Positions 52,119 to 62,003 of a stretch of DNA of 64,000 nucleotides are shown here, piece after piece. Source of the DNA: JAAYFT01 sp041655755 (GTDB taxonomy: Bacteria > Bacillota > Clostridia > Tissierellales > Tissierellaceae); the NCBI GenBank assembly GCA_041655755.1, contig JBBAEY010000003.1, forward strand, positions 1-64,000, written 5' to 3'. The notes under the pieces were generated by a model, which saw only the letters and a list, made by a program, of their open reading frames with translations, ran no database searches and was not told where the DNA came from. The translations under genes were made by a program, and so were the position numbers. Position 1 is the first letter of the stretch. Every line of letters starts with the position of its first letter.

Positions 52119-53168
52119 GTGGAAAGAAGAAATACTAGGGTGATAAAGGTTGGAAATGTTCTAATAGGAGGGGATAATCCTATCTCAGTCCAATCCATGA
52201 CCAACACCGTTACCAAGGACGTGGAGAATACAGTTAAGCAGATTCTTTCTCTAGAGGAGGCTGGTTGCGATATTATCAGATCTGCTATAACTGACATAGA
52301 TGATGCTAAGGCCATCGTGGAGATAAAAGAGAGGATTAATATTCCGATTATGGCAGACATTCAATATGATTATAGACTTGCCTTGGAGTCTATAAGGTAT
52401 GGTATTGATGGTCTAAGATTAAACCCTGGAAATATAGGTTCCTTAGATAAGGTAAGGGAGGTTGTTAAGGCCTGTAAGGACAAGGGTATTTCTATTAGGG
52501 TAGGAGTAAATTCAGGGTCAATAAAACAGGAGTTTTTAGATAAGTATAATGGTGTTAACGAAAATTCAATGGTTTACAGTGCTCTGGAACAGATACGCTT
52601 ATTGGAAGATATGGACTTTAATTTAATAAAAATTTCCCTTAAGGCTAGTAATGTTCCCTTGACCATAAAAGCATATGAAAAGATGTCCAAGATTGTTGAT
52701 TATCCAATGCATTTGGGAATAACTGAAGCTGGTCCCATATGGAGAGGTACTGTGAAATCATCTGTCGGGATTGGAAGTTTGCTTTCCATGGGAATAGGTG
52801 ATACCATACGGATTTCACTGACGGGTGATCCTGTAGAAGAAGTTAAAGTTGGCAGGGAGATATTAAAATCATTAGATTTACTGAGAGATGGGCTTGAAAT
52901 TATATCTTGTCCAACCTGTGGAAGGACACATATAGACCTAATTAAAATTGTAGAAGATGCAGAAAAGAGGCTTGAAGGCATAGGAAAACATATTAAGGTT
53001 GCCATAATGGGTTGTGCTGTAAATGGCCCTGGCGAAGCTAGAGAAGCTGATATAGGAATAGCTGGTGGCCATGGAGAGGGTCTAATTTTTAAGAAAGGCA
53101 AAATTATAAAGAAGGTAAAAGAAAGTGAGTTACTGGATGAACTGATAAAGGAAATAGAAAAGATGTAA
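52119..53168 (+). CDS. ispG: 4-hydroxy-3-methylbut-2-enyl diphosphate synthase IspG
   Basis: Iron-sulfur enzyme of the methylerythritol phosphate pathway. The 349 residues have the TIM-barrel start (VGNVLIGGDNPISVQSMTNT) and the 4Fe-4S ligands in CPTCGRTH and MGCAVNGPGEAREADIG, with the ligating glutamate. GTG 52119 is preferred since AAGGTGA is 6-12 nt upstream; GTG at 52110 lies in that site. Its presence implies a MEP pathway, although dxr is not adjacent. Confidence 0.95.
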   Translation: MERRNTRVIKVGNVLIGGDNPISVQSMTNTVTKDVENTVKQILSLEEAGCDIIRSAITDIDDAKAIVEIKERINIPIMADIQYDYRLALESIRYGIDGLRLNPGNIGSLDKVREVVKACKDKGISIRVGVNSGSIKQEFLDKYNGVNENSMVYSALEQIRLLEDMDFNLIKISLKASNVPLTIKAYEKMSKIVDYPMHLGITEAGPIWRGTVKSSVGIGSLLSMGIGDTIRISLTGDPVEEVKVGREILKSLDLLRDGLEIISCPTCGRTHIDLIKIVEDAEKRLEGIGKHIKVAIMGCAVNGPGEAREADIGIAGGHGEGLIFKKGKIIKKVKESELLDELIKEIEKM

Positions 53169-53200
53169 TCACATCATACAAAAGGAGGTATAATCTACTA

Positions 53201-56200
53201 ATGACTAGGGGAAACTTATATCTTTCTAATATAAGTTCGAAGGAACAGTTAGATTTAACCACTGATATAGATCCTATCATCGAAAAGGTTGTCGTTCAAA
53301 AGGATATATTAGATATGACAATTTTTTTAAATTCAAATAAGTTAATTGATAGAATAGATTGTGATAGAATAAGGGACTATTTTAAATCGAAATTTCAGAG
53401 TTTTGATCTAGGGATTAAAATTAGCTACTCAATTGATGGAGAAATAGAGGATAAGATACTTTTTTATAGGCAAAGTATCCTTGATATAATTATAGCTAGG
53501 ATTCAATCTAGTAGTTCATGGGTCAAGGAATTAGGCTGGGAATTCAATAATGGAACCCTGGTAATCTCAACCCCCAATGATATAGCCTTCCATCTATTGG
53601 AAAACAATGATATTGTAAATCAAGTTAAAGAGAAAATTTATGACGAACTGGGTCTTGAAATAGATGTTACCATCTCAAACGATAAATTTAAAAAAGAGGA
53701 TGACTTTCTAAATATCAAGGAAGAAGAAGAAAAAATAATAGCCAATAATATTGTTAGAAATCTAGACATGGGAAGCAATATGAAAACTACGGGAAACAAA
53801 CATTTTACCTACGGTAAAGCTGTAAAGGGTGATCCAATAAGCATTAGGAAAATTAATTTAGAAACTGGTTCCTGTATCATTGAGGGACAAGTATTCCAAC
53901 TAGATACCATGAATATTAGAAATAACAAGACACTTGTCACCTTTCACGTTTCAGATTTAACCGATTCAATCACTGTTAAGGCCTTTATAGCTGAGGATCA
54001 AAGGGTGAATTTTCTAAATAATATTAAAGAAGAGACCTATACAAGAATCTTTGGAGATGTGGTTTATGACAATTATTCTAAATCAATAGTAATGATGCTT
54101 AAGTCAATAAGCAAAATAGATAAAAAAGGTAGAGAGGACAATTCTGAAGAAAAAAGAGTTGAACTACACCTTCATACCCAAATGAGTTCAATGGATGGGA
54201 TACGTTCTATCAAAGAACTAGCTTCTAGGGCCAAAAAATGGGGGCACAAAGCCTTGGCAATAACGGACCATGGCGTTGTACAAGGCTTCCCTGATGCTAT
54301 GAATGTTGCCGGTGAATTAGGCCTGAAAATCATCTATGGTATGGAGGGTTATTTGATTAACGACAAGAAAAAGATAGTTTCTAATTTTGATGAAAATAAG
54401 AGCTACTCAACATTTATCGTATTTGACATAGAAACTACAGGTCTATCGTCTATAAACGATAAGATTACGGAAATTGGGGCCATCAAAATTGAAAATGGAC
54501 AAATAGTAGATAGATTTAGTCAATTAGTAAACCCAGAAAGACCTATACCTACTATGATTACCCAACTTACAGGTATAACTGATGAAATGGTAAGGGATAT
54601 GCCTACAATTGATAGGGTTATTTTGGAATTTAAGGATTTCATGGCTGAACACGTTATTGTCGCACATAATGCATCTTTTGATACTGGATTCATCAGGGAA
54701 AATTTAAAAAATATTGGGCTAGAGTTAACTAACCCAATATTGGACACCCTGGAGTTATCGAGGGCGGTTTTTCCCTCCTTGAAAAGTCACAAGCTAAATC
54801 TTGTTGCAAAACACTTGAATGTTGAACTCATTAATCATCATAGGGCTATTGACGATGCAAGTGCTACAGCGGAAATACTTATGAAGACCTTGGATATATT
54901 AGAGGAAAATAATATAGGTAGTTTTAAACAGATTAACGAATTGAATTCGAATAAGGATCTCTCTAAGGAAGAGACCTATCATATAATATTGTTGGTAAAG
55001 AACCTAGTAGGATTAAAAAACTTATATAAATTGGTTTCTGAATCACATATCAATTATTTTTATAGGAGGCCAAGAATTCCAAAATCTTTATTGGAATCCC
55101 ATAGAGAGGGCCTGATCTTGGGTAGTGCCTGCGAATCGGGTGAACTGTATAGGGCTATTATAAGCAATAGGGGAAAGAATGATATAGAGGATATAGTTAG
55201 GTTTTATGATTTTCTTGAAATTCAGCCTATTGGAAATAATGCACATTTAATAAGGAATGGAAAGGTTAAAAATGAGGATCAATTAAGGCAGATAAACATG
55301 GATATATACGGTCTAGGTAAGAGATTTAATAAGCCAGTAGTAGCCACTGGCGATGTCCATTTTTTAGAACCTGAAGATGAGGTTTACCGACGTATATTGA
55401 TGTACGGACAGAAATTTTCCGATGCTGATCAGCAAGCCCCCCTATATTTTAAAACCACAGATGAAATGCTGGATGAGTTTGCTTATTTAGGTGAAAAATC
55501 TGCCTATGAAGTTGTAGTTACAAATACTAATTTGATAAATGATATGGTTGAAGAAATAATCCCTATACCGGAGGGAACATATCCTCCAATAATTGATGGT
55601 GTTGAAGATGAGCTAAAGGAGATAACCTATAAAAGGGCAGCGGAAGTATATGGCAGCCCTCTTCCAGAGATTGTAAGTGAAAGGCTTGATAGGGAACTAA
55701 ATTCCATCATCAAAAATGGCTATGCTGTAATGTATATAATAGCACAGAAACTAGTATGGAAATCCTTAGAAGATGGATACTTAGTAGGCTCAAGGGGTTC
55801 TGTTGGCTCCTCATTTGTGGCTACTATGAGTGGAATAACAGAGGTAAACCCTCTAGTTCCTCACTATATATGCCCAGAATGTAAGTACAATGAATTCTTT
55901 GATGATGGCTCTGTATCCTCAGGATCTGATTTAGAAGATAAAGATTGCCCTGTCTGTGGGGCAAGACTAAATAAGGACGGACAGGATATTCCCTTTGAGG
56001 TTTTTCTTGGATTTGAAGGAGATAAAGAGCCAGATATTGACCTAAACTTTGCAGGAGAGTATCAAGCTGTAGCCCATAAATATACAGAGGAACTATTTGG
56101 CAAGGGTTATGTCTTTAGGGCTGGTACCATAGGTACCATTGCCGATAAGACTGCTTATGGTTTTGTTAAGAAATATTTTGAAGAAAAAGATATAAATATT

Positions 56201-57457
56201 AACTCTGCTGAGATTAATAGGCTGGTCAAAGGATGTACTGGAATTAAGAGAACATCTGGCCAACACCCTGGTGGTGTAATGATAGTTCCCAAACACAAGG
56301 ATATTTTAGACTTCACCCCAATCCAATACCCTGCTGATGATAAAAAGTCAGGAGTTATTACGACTCATTTTGACTATAATGCCATTAGCGGTAGGATATT
56401 GAAATTGGATATTCTAGGCCATGATGTACCTACAATTATTAGAATGCTAGAGGATATTACAGGAGTTGATCCAACAAAGATTGCACTAGATGAAGCAAGG
56501 ACCATGAAGCTATTTACTAGTTGTGAGCCCCTTGGGATAAGTGACAAGGACTTTAACTGTAAGGTTGGGACTCTGGGTATTCCAGAATTTGGAACCAAGT
56601 TTGTCAGGCAAATGTTAATTGATACAAAGCCGGAAAAATTCTCTGACTTGGTCAGGATTAGCGGCTTGTCACATGGTACGGATGTTTGGTTAAACAATGC
56701 CCAAAATCTTGTAAAAGACAATGTTGCACCCCTAGGTAGAGTTATATCTACTAGGGAGGATATTATGCTCAATCTAATCAATGCGGGAATGGATAAAAAG
56801 AAGTCATTTAAGATTATGGAAAAAGTAAGGAAGGGAAAAGGATTAACGGACGAAGATGAAAAGGAAATGAGGGAATACGGCATCCCGGAATGGTATATAG
56901 ATTCATGTAAAAAGATTAAGTATATGTTCCCCAAGGCCCATGCTGCGGCATATGTTATGATGTCTTTTAGGATTGCATATTTTAAGGTATATTATCCTCA
57001 AGCCTTTTATACTACCTATTTTACCATAAAGGTAAACGACTTCGATGCAGACCTCGTTATAAAAGGAAAAGATTTTATTAGCAAAAAGATTAATGAGCTG
57101 GAAAAGCTAGGTAATGGTGCAACAGCAAAAGAAAAGAACCTATTAACTGTTTTAGAGGTAGCTCTAGAAATGTATTTAAGAGGATTTAAAATTCAAAGAG
57201 TTGATATTTATAAATCAGATAGCGACAAGTTTATAATAGATGAAAATGGAATTCTACCACCACTAAAGAGCCTAGAAGGCCTTGGTGAAAATGTTGCTAG
57301 AAAAATTATTGAAGAGAGAGAAATCTCTAAATTCATCTCTATTGAAGACCTAGTAAATAGGGGAAAAGTAAGTAAACCAGTGCTTGAAGTATTAACTAAC
57401 CATGGATGCTTAAAAGATTTGCCATATAGCAATCAAATTTCCCTTTTTAATATTTGA
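53201..57457 (+). CDS. polC: DNA polymerase III alpha subunit, PolC type
   Basis: Replicative polymerase of low-GC Gram-positives. The 1418 residues follow the PolC order: N-terminal and OB domains (to ~310), PHP part 1 (ELHLHTQMSSMDGI, AITDHGVVQGFPDAM), an inserted 3'-5' exonuclease (VFDIETTGLSS, IVAHNASFDTGFI, HHRAIDDASATAE), PHP part 2, the polymerase palm (VGSRGSVGSSFVATMSG; catalytic aspartates in EPDIDLNFAGEYQ), a four-cysteine zinc site (CPECKYN...CPVCGARL) and fingers. AAAGGAGGT is about 11 nt before ATG. All catalytic motifs look intact. Confidence 0.98.
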   Translation: MTRGNLYLSNISSKEQLDLTTDIDPIIEKVVVQKDILDMTIFLNSNKLIDRIDCDRIRDYFKSKFQSFDLGIKISYSIDGEIEDKILFYRQSILDIIIARIQSSSSWVKELGWEFNNGTLVISTPNDIAFHLLENNDIVNQVKEKIYDELGLEIDVTISNDKFKKEDDFLNIKEEEEKIIANNIVRNLDMGSNMKTTGNKHFTYGKAVKGDPISIRKINLETGSCIIEGQVFQLDTMNIRNNKTLVTFHVSDLTDSITVKAFIAEDQRVNFLNNIKEETYTRIFGDVVYDNYSKSIVMMLKSISKIDKKGREDNSEEKRVELHLHTQMSSMDGIRSIKELASRAKKWGHKALAITDHGVVQGFPDAMNVAGELGLKIIYGMEGYLINDKKKIVSNFDENKSYSTFIVFDIETTGLSSINDKITEIGAIKIENGQIVDRFSQLVNPERPIPTMITQLTGITDEMVRDMPTIDRVILEFKDFMAEHVIVAHNASFDTGFIRENLKNIGLELTNPILDTLELSRAVFPSLKSHKLNLVAKHLNVELINHHRAIDDASATAEILMKTLDILEENNIGSFKQINELNSNKDLSKEETYHIILLVKNLVGLKNLYKLVSESHINYFYRRPRIPKSLLESHREGLILGSACESGELYRAIISNRGKNDIEDIVRFYDFLEIQPIGNNAHLIRNGKVKNEDQLRQINMDIYGLGKRFNKPVVATGDVHFLEPEDEVYRRILMYGQKFSDADQQAPLYFKTTDEMLDEFAYLGEKSAYEVVVTNTNLINDMVEEIIPIPEGTYPPIIDGVEDELKEITYKRAAEVYGSPLPEIVSERLDRELNSIIKNGYAVMYIIAQKLVWKSLEDGYLVGSRGSVGSSFVATMSGITEVNPLVPHYICPECKYNEFFDDGSVSSGSDLEDKDCPVCGARLNKDGQDIPFEVFLGFEGDKEPDIDLNFAGEYQAVAHKYTEELFGKGYVFRAGTIGTIADKTAYGFVKKYFEEKDININSAEINRLVKGCTGIKRTSGQHPGGVMIVPKHKDILDFTPIQYPADDKKSGVITTHFDYNAISGRILKLDILGHDVPTIIRMLEDITGVDPTKIALDEARTMKLFTSCEPLGISDKDFNCKVGTLGIPEFGTKFVRQMLIDTKPEKFSDLVRISGLSHGTDVWLNNAQNLVKDNVAPLGRVISTREDIMLNLINAGMDKKKSFKIMEKVRKGKGLTDEDEKEMREYGIPEWYIDSCKKIKYMFPKAHAAAYVMMSFRIAYFKVYYPQAFYTTYFTIKVNDFDADLVIKGKDFISKKINELEKLGNGATAKEKNLLTVLEVALEMYLRGFKIQRVDIYKSDSDKFIIDENGILPPLKSLEGLGENVARKIIEEREISKFISIEDLVNRGKVSKPVLEVLTNHGCLKDLPYSNQISLFNI

Positions 57458-57481
57458 TTTTTCCTAGATTTGTGATATAAT
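57454..57481 (+). promoter_or_regulatory. Extended -10 promoter for the rimP-nusA-infB operon
   Basis: TGATATAAT (57473-57481) is a perfect extended -10 element, with TTGATT (57454-57459) 16 nt before TATAAT. It overlaps the polC stop codon. The start site would be near 57488, upstream of the hairpin at 57510-57531, placing that hairpin in the leader. A separate TTGACA at 57486-57491 has no good -10 partner. Confidence 0.6.
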
Positions 57482-57509
57482 TATCTTGACAAATTATTAG
57501 TTTTCATGT

Positions 57510-57540
57510 AAGAGTGGGCTGGCCCACTCTTGATTTTTTA
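57510..57540 (+). terminator. Terminator hairpin between polC and rimP, possible attenuator
   Basis: AAGAGTGGG (57510-57518) and CCCACTCTT (57523-57531) form a perfect 9-bp stem with loop CTGG, followed by GATTTTTTA. It can end polC transcripts. Since a promoter lies upstream of it, it may also act as an attenuator of rimP-nusA-infB expression. Confidence 0.8.
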
Positions 57541-57584
57541 TTCGAATATAGTTAATTGGGGATAATAAATGTGGAGGTGATTGA

Positions 57585-58049
57585 ATGAATAGAAAAGGGA
57601 TAATAGGTAAGGTTGTTAAAATTGCTGAGCCCATAGCAGATGAACTGGGCTATGAACTAGTTGACCTTGAATATGAAAGAGATAAATCGGCTTATTTCCT
57701 AAGGATTTACATCGATAAAACTGGTGGAGTCACATTGGACGACTGTCAACAAATGAGTCAGGTCTTGGGGGACGCTTTAGACAAGGAAGATCCCATATCA
57801 ACGCCCTATTATTTAGAGGTGTCCTCTCCTGGCTTGGATAGACCACTTAAAAACGACAGAGATCTAGAGAGAAACCTGGGCAAGGAAGTTGAAATAAGGT
57901 TATACAAGCCTTTAGACAATCATAAGCAAATCTTCGGTATATTAGATAGATATGACGAAGAAGAGATAGTATTAAGGCTGGATAATGAAAAGTTTATTAA
58001 TATTAAAAAAGAATTGATTGCTTTAATCAAATTGGTGATAAAATTTTAA
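57585..58049 (+). CDS. rimP: Ribosome maturation factor RimP
   Basis: Assists 30S assembly. The 154 residues start with a KH-like domain (IAEPIADELGYELVDLEYERD, LRIYIDKTGGVTLDDCQQMSQ in parts), the YYLEVSSPGLDRPLKNDRD motif near residue 75, and a C-terminal SH3-like domain. GGAGGTGATTGA precedes ATG. First gene of the rimP-nusA-infB operon. Confidence 0.97.
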   Translation: MNRKGIIGKVVKIAEPIADELGYELVDLEYERDKSAYFLRIYIDKTGGVTLDDCQQMSQVLGDALDKEDPISTPYYLEVSSPGLDRPLKNDRDLERNLGKEVEIRLYKPLDNHKQIFGILDRYDEEEIVLRLDNEKFINIKKELIALIKLVIKF

Positions 58050-58062
58050 GGAGGTTTAGTTG

Positions 58063-59109
58063 ATGAATGGAGATTTTATAAATGCTCTTCTCGAAATAGA
58101 AAAGGACAGGGGCATTTCACAGGAAATAATTTTTGATGCCCTTGAATCGGCACTTATCTCCAGTTACAAAAAAAACTTTGGAGCATCTCAAAATGCAGAG
58201 GTTGAAATAGACAGGGATACAGGTAAGGTAAAGGTTCTTGCCTTAAAGGAAGTTGTAGATTCTATAGAAAACGAGTACCTTGAAATAGATCTGGATGATG
58301 CAAAACAAATTGATGACAAATATGAAATCGGAGATATAGTCAAGGTGGAAATTACACCTAAGGACTTTGGAAGAATTGCAGCCCAAACAGCAAAGCAGGT
58401 AGTGATGCAAAGGATAAGAGATGCTGAGAGAGATGTTATATTTGATGAATTTATAAACAGGGAAAATGAAATTATTACTGGTATGGTTCAGAGAATAAGC
58501 AAAAACAACGTATTTATAGATCTAGGAAAGACAGAGGGCGTGCTGCCACCGTCAGAGCAAATCGAATTTGAAGAATATAATCAAGGTGATAGACTTAAAC
58601 TATTAATTTTAGAAGTGAAGAAGACTACAAAAGGTCCTCAAATAGTATTGTCTAGATCCCATCCAAATCTTGTAAAGCGGTTGTTTGAGTTAGAGGTGCC
58701 GGAGATTAACGACGGTATCGTAGAGATATACTCAATTTCTCGTGAGGCTGGCTCAAGGACAAAAATAGCTGTTTTCTCTAAGGATCCAAATGTAGATCCA
58801 CTAGGTGCCTGTGTAGGCTCAAAGGGCAGTAGGGTAAAGGTTATAGTTGGAGAGCTAAAAGGGGAGAAGATAGATATAGTAATCTGGAGTAAAGATATGG
58901 AGGAATTCATAGCTAATAGTCTTAGCCCGTCCAAGGTGGTTAAGGTAATTGTAAATAAGGATGAAAAATCCGCCATAGTCGTTGTACCAGACTATCAATT
59001 ATCCTTAGCAATTGGGAAAGAGGGACAAAATGCAAGACTAGCTGCAAGATTGACAAATTGGAAAATAGATATTAAATCGGAATCCCAATATAGTGAGCAA
59101 TTTGAGTAA
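58063..59109 (+). CDS. nusA: Transcription termination/antitermination protein NusA
   Basis: Binds RNA polymerase and nascent RNA to modulate pausing and termination. The 348 residues have the N-terminal domain (FINALLEIEKDRGIS), an S1 domain at about 135-200 (GMVQRISKNNVFIDLGKTEGVLPPSEQ), and two KH domains (DPLGACVGSKGSRVK; SLAIGKEGQNARLAARLTNWKIDI). The acidic repeats of proteobacteria are absent, as usual here. ATG 58063 is preferred over TTG 58060; AAGGAGG is 8 nt upstream. Confidence 0.97.
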   Translation: MNGDFINALLEIEKDRGISQEIIFDALESALISSYKKNFGASQNAEVEIDRDTGKVKVLALKEVVDSIENEYLEIDLDDAKQIDDKYEIGDIVKVEITPKDFGRIAAQTAKQVVMQRIRDAERDVIFDEFINRENEIITGMVQRISKNNVFIDLGKTEGVLPPSEQIEFEEYNQGDRLKLLILEVKKTTKGPQIVLSRSHPNLVKRLFELEVPEINDGIVEIYSISREAGSRTKIAVFSKDPNVDPLGACVGSKGSRVKVIVGELKGEKIDIVIWSKDMEEFIANSLSPSKVVKVIVNKDEKSAIVVVPDYQLSLAIGKEGQNARLAARLTNWKIDIKSESQYSEQFE

Positions 59110-59120
59110 GGGGTGATTAA

Positions 59121-59393
59121 GTGAAAGTGAAAAAGGTTCCTCTTAGAAAGTGTATTGGATGCGGTGAAAACAAGGCAAAGAAAGAACTGGTTAGGATAGT
59201 AAAAAATGTTGAAAAAGGTATAGTAGTAGATTTAACTGGTAAATTGAATGGGCGTGGAGCCTATATATGTCCAAACATCAATTGCTTGGAAAAAGCGCAG
59301 AAGAATAGAACCTTATCCAAAGCCTTAGATACGGAAATACCCGAAGAAATATATGATGAATTAAAAAAGGTAGTCGGAGGGGAAAAAAATTAA
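59121..59393 (+). CDS. rnpM: RNase P modulator RnpM (YlxR)
   Basis: A 90-residue RNA-binding protein. YlxR was recently linked to RNase P regulation in B. subtilis. The signature RKCIGCGENKAKKELVRIV and GRGAYICPNINCLEKAQKN is intact, including the paired cysteines. GTG start with GGGGTGAT upstream. The L7Ae-like ylxQ gene that usually follows is absent; infB starts 36 nt later. Confidence 0.94.
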   Translation: MKVKKVPLRKCIGCGENKAKKELVRIVKNVEKGIVVDLTGKLNGRGAYICPNINCLEKAQKNRTLSKALDTEIPEEIYDELKKVVGGEKN

Positions 59394-59429
59394 AGATATC
59401 ACCTTAAAAGAAAATAGGGGGTATAAAAT

Positions 59430-61592
59430 ATGAAAAAAATTAGAATATATGAATTGGCAAGAGAGCTAAATATAAGCAGTAAGGATTTGATTGATAAATT
59501 ATCTGACTTAGGTATTGGTGTGAATAGCCACATGAGTACCTTAAGTGACGAAGATGCCAACCTTGTCAAATCCATTTTAACTGATAAGGATGAGAAGAAG
59601 ACAAAGCCCAAGATGGCTAAAGAGGATATTAAAAAAGAAACTAAAGAGGAAACTAAAGAGGAAACTAAAGAGGAAACTAAAGAAGTATCTGGCAAAGAAC
59701 CAGCAAAAAAAGAAGAAAAAAGTGAATCCCCTAAAAAGAAAAAACATACTAATAAAAAACAGGCTAGGAAGAAAAATAAGAGAACAGACCATGGGAAAAA
59801 TAGTAGGGACACTAAAAAAGAAAGGGATGAGGATATAATAGAAATAGGTGAAAATATTATTGTAAAGGAACTAGCAGATTTGATTTCTGTAAGTCCATCT
59901 CAAATTATTTCAAAATTAATTAATCTTGGGGTCATGGTAAATCAGAACCAGGCCATCGATTCAGATATAGCTATTATTGTAGCTGAGGAATTTGGAATTG
60001 AATTAAGTGTAAATAAAGATTCATTGGAAAGTGCTGACATTGTCGATGATATAATAAATCTTGACTTCGAAGACGACCCAAAGGACCTTAAAAATAGAGC
60101 CCCGATAGTTACCGTAATGGGACATGTGGATCATGGTAAAACATCGCTACTAGATGCTATCAAAAAGACCAATGTTACCAAGTCTGAAGCTGGAGGAATC
60201 ACTCAACATATAGGTGCATATTCTGTAAATGTCAATAATAAGAAGATTTGTTTTCTTGATACCCCAGGCCATGAAGCCTTTACTTCCATGCGTGCTAGAG
60301 GCGCTCAAGTAACTGATATAGCAATATTAGTAGTTGCCGCTGACGACGGTGTAATGCCCCAAACCATTGAAGCAATAAATCACTCCAAGGCTGCAAATGT
60401 TCCAATAATCATTGCCATAAACAAGGTTGATAAACCCACAGCAAATATTGAGAGGATAAAACAGGAACTGGTAGAAAATGCACTTGTGCCAGAAGACTGG
60501 GGGGGAGATACTATAACAGTTCCCGTATCAGCAAAAAATGGCGATGGAATTGAAGATTTATTGGAAATGATACTACTAGTAGCTGAAATACAGGAATTAA
60601 AAGCCAATCCAAATAGGAATGCAGTGGGAACTATTGTAGAAGCTCAATTGGACAAGGGAAAGGGCCCTATGGCAACCGTTTTAGTGCAAAAAGGAACCCT
60701 CGAAGTTGGTAGTATGGTTATTTCAGGCTCTTCATTTGGAAGGGTTAGGGCCATGTTTGACGACAAGGGTAAAAGGGTAAAGAAAGCTGGACCATCGACC
60801 CCAGTTGTCATATTGGGTCTATCTAGAGTGCCAAATGCCGGAGACTTATTATATGGCATTGATGATGAAAAGGCAGCCAGAGCCTTGGCAGAGAAAAATC
60901 AAGAAATCACTAGAGAGCAGCAAATGAAATCAGATCAGAAGGTTTCCTTAGATGACTTGTTTGAGAGAATAAAGTTAGGAGAAATTAAGGACCTGAATAT
61001 CATAATAAAGGGAGATGTCAGAGGTTCCATAGAGGCCTTGAAACAATCCCTAGAAAAGCTAGATACAGAGGAGGTTAAAACCAATATTATTCATGGTGGC
61101 GTCGGAGGTATTACAGAATCAGACATTATGCTGGCTTCGGCATCAAATGCTATTGTTATTGGTTTCAATGTAAGGCCAAATCTCAATGCGATTGAGCTAT
61201 CTAGGAGAGAAAAGGTAGATGTGAGAACCTATAGGGTAATATATGAGGCAATTGAGGATATTCAATCAGCTATTAAAGGTATGCATGCACCCACAATTGT
61301 TGAGGAGGTTATGGGCAGGGCTGAGGTAAGAGCCACCTTTAGACTCCCAAGCGGAAATACTATTGCAGGTATTTATGTAGTAAATGGGAAAATCACTAGA
61401 AATTCAAAAATAAGATTATTAAGAAATGATATAGTAGTTTTTGAAGGAAATGTTGCTTCACTTAAAAGATTTAAAGACGATGCAAGGGAAGTATTATCTG
61501 GTTTTGAGGCTGGACTAGGCCTAGAGAATTATAATGATGTTAAGGAAGGGGATTTATTAGAGGCTTTTATATTAAAAGAGCTACAAGAATAA
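59430..61592 (+). CDS. infB: Translation initiation factor IF-2
   Basis: GTPase that brings initiator tRNA to the ribosome. The 720 residues have an IF2N domain (KIRIYELARELNISSKDLIDKL), a lysine- and glutamate-rich linker (about 50-135), a second IF2N-like unit (about 140-190), then the G domain with GHVDHGKTSLLDAI near 231, DTPGHEAF and NKVDKP, followed by domains II-IV. The linker holds four 12-bp tandem repeats at 59637-59684. AGGGGG is 7-14 nt before ATG. Confidence 0.98.
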   Translation: MKKIRIYELARELNISSKDLIDKLSDLGIGVNSHMSTLSDEDANLVKSILTDKDEKKTKPKMAKEDIKKETKEETKEETKEETKEVSGKEPAKKEEKSESPKKKKHTNKKQARKKNKRTDHGKNSRDTKKERDEDIIEIGENIIVKELADLISVSPSQIISKLINLGVMVNQNQAIDSDIAIIVAEEFGIELSVNKDSLESADIVDDIINLDFEDDPKDLKNRAPIVTVMGHVDHGKTSLLDAIKKTNVTKSEAGGITQHIGAYSVNVNNKKICFLDTPGHEAFTSMRARGAQVTDIAILVVAADDGVMPQTIEAINHSKAANVPIIIAINKVDKPTANIERIKQELVENALVPEDWGGDTITVPVSAKNGDGIEDLLEMILLVAEIQELKANPNRNAVGTIVEAQLDKGKGPMATVLVQKGTLEVGSMVISGSSFGRVRAMFDDKGKRVKKAGPSTPVVILGLSRVPNAGDLLYGIDDEKAARALAEKNQEITREQQMKSDQKVSLDDLFERIKLGEIKDLNIIIKGDVRGSIEALKQSLEKLDTEEVKTNIIHGGVGGITESDIMLASASNAIVIGFNVRPNLNAIELSRREKVDVRTYRVIYEAIEDIQSAIKGMHAPTIVEEVMGRAEVRATFRLPSGNTIAGIYVVNGKITRNSKIRLLRNDIVVFEGNVASLKRFKDDAREVLSGFEAGLGLENYNDVKEGDLLEAFILKELQE
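59637..59684 (+). repeat. Four 12-bp tandem repeats within infB
   Basis: The unit GAAACTAAAGAG occurs four times in a row (last copy with A in place of the final G), in frame, encoding ETKE units in the flexible linker of IF-2. Such repeats can change copy number by slippage without shifting the frame. Confidence 0.9.
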
Positions 61593-61633
61593 ACCCTAAA
61601 TTATCCTGACAAGATTTAGAATAGAGGTGACAT

Positions 61634-62002
61634 ATGAACAGCAAAAGATTATTTAGAATATCAGAAGAGATTAAAAAACTTGTATCAGAACTGATACTCA
61701 ATGGCATTAAGGACCCTAGGATTAGTACTATGACATCCATAACAGATGTTGAAGTGACAAGGGACCTAAGGTTTGCAAAGATTTACGTTTCAGTTTTAGG
61801 AAATGCAGAGGAAAAGGAAGATACCCTAGAAGGTTTACAAAGTGCCAAGGGCTTCATCAGAAAAGAAATAGGAAGTAAAATTGATTTAAGATATGTACCA
61901 GAGCCCATGTTTTACTTAGATGAATCTATTGAACAGGGTATTTACATGTCTAAGTTAATTGACAATGTAAATAAAAGAACAAATGATAATGAGGAAGATT
62001 AA
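61634..62002 (+). CDS. rbfA: Ribosome-binding factor A
   Basis: Needed for 16S rRNA 5'-end maturation and cold adaptation. The 122 residues form a type II KH domain with RISEEIKKLVSELILNGIKDPRIS, VEVTRDLRFAKIYVSVLG and LRYVPEPMFYLDESIEQG. AGGTGAC precedes ATG; nrnA starts 1 nt after the stop. Confidence 0.97.
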   Translation: MNSKRLFRISEEIKKLVSELILNGIKDPRISTMTSITDVEVTRDLRFAKIYVSVLGNAEEKEDTLEGLQSAKGFIRKEIGSKIDLRYVPEPMFYLDESIEQGIYMSKLIDNVNKRTNDNEED

Positions 62003-62003
62003 A

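Noticed and set aside
59637..59684. Possible CRISPR-like repeat
   Set aside because: The copies are adjacent with no spacers and encode an in-frame protein repeat.
59590..59838. Lysine-rich 82-residue reading frame inside infB in another frame
   Set aside because: It is a shadow of the A-rich tandem repeats in the IF-2 linker; infB is clearly the coding frame.
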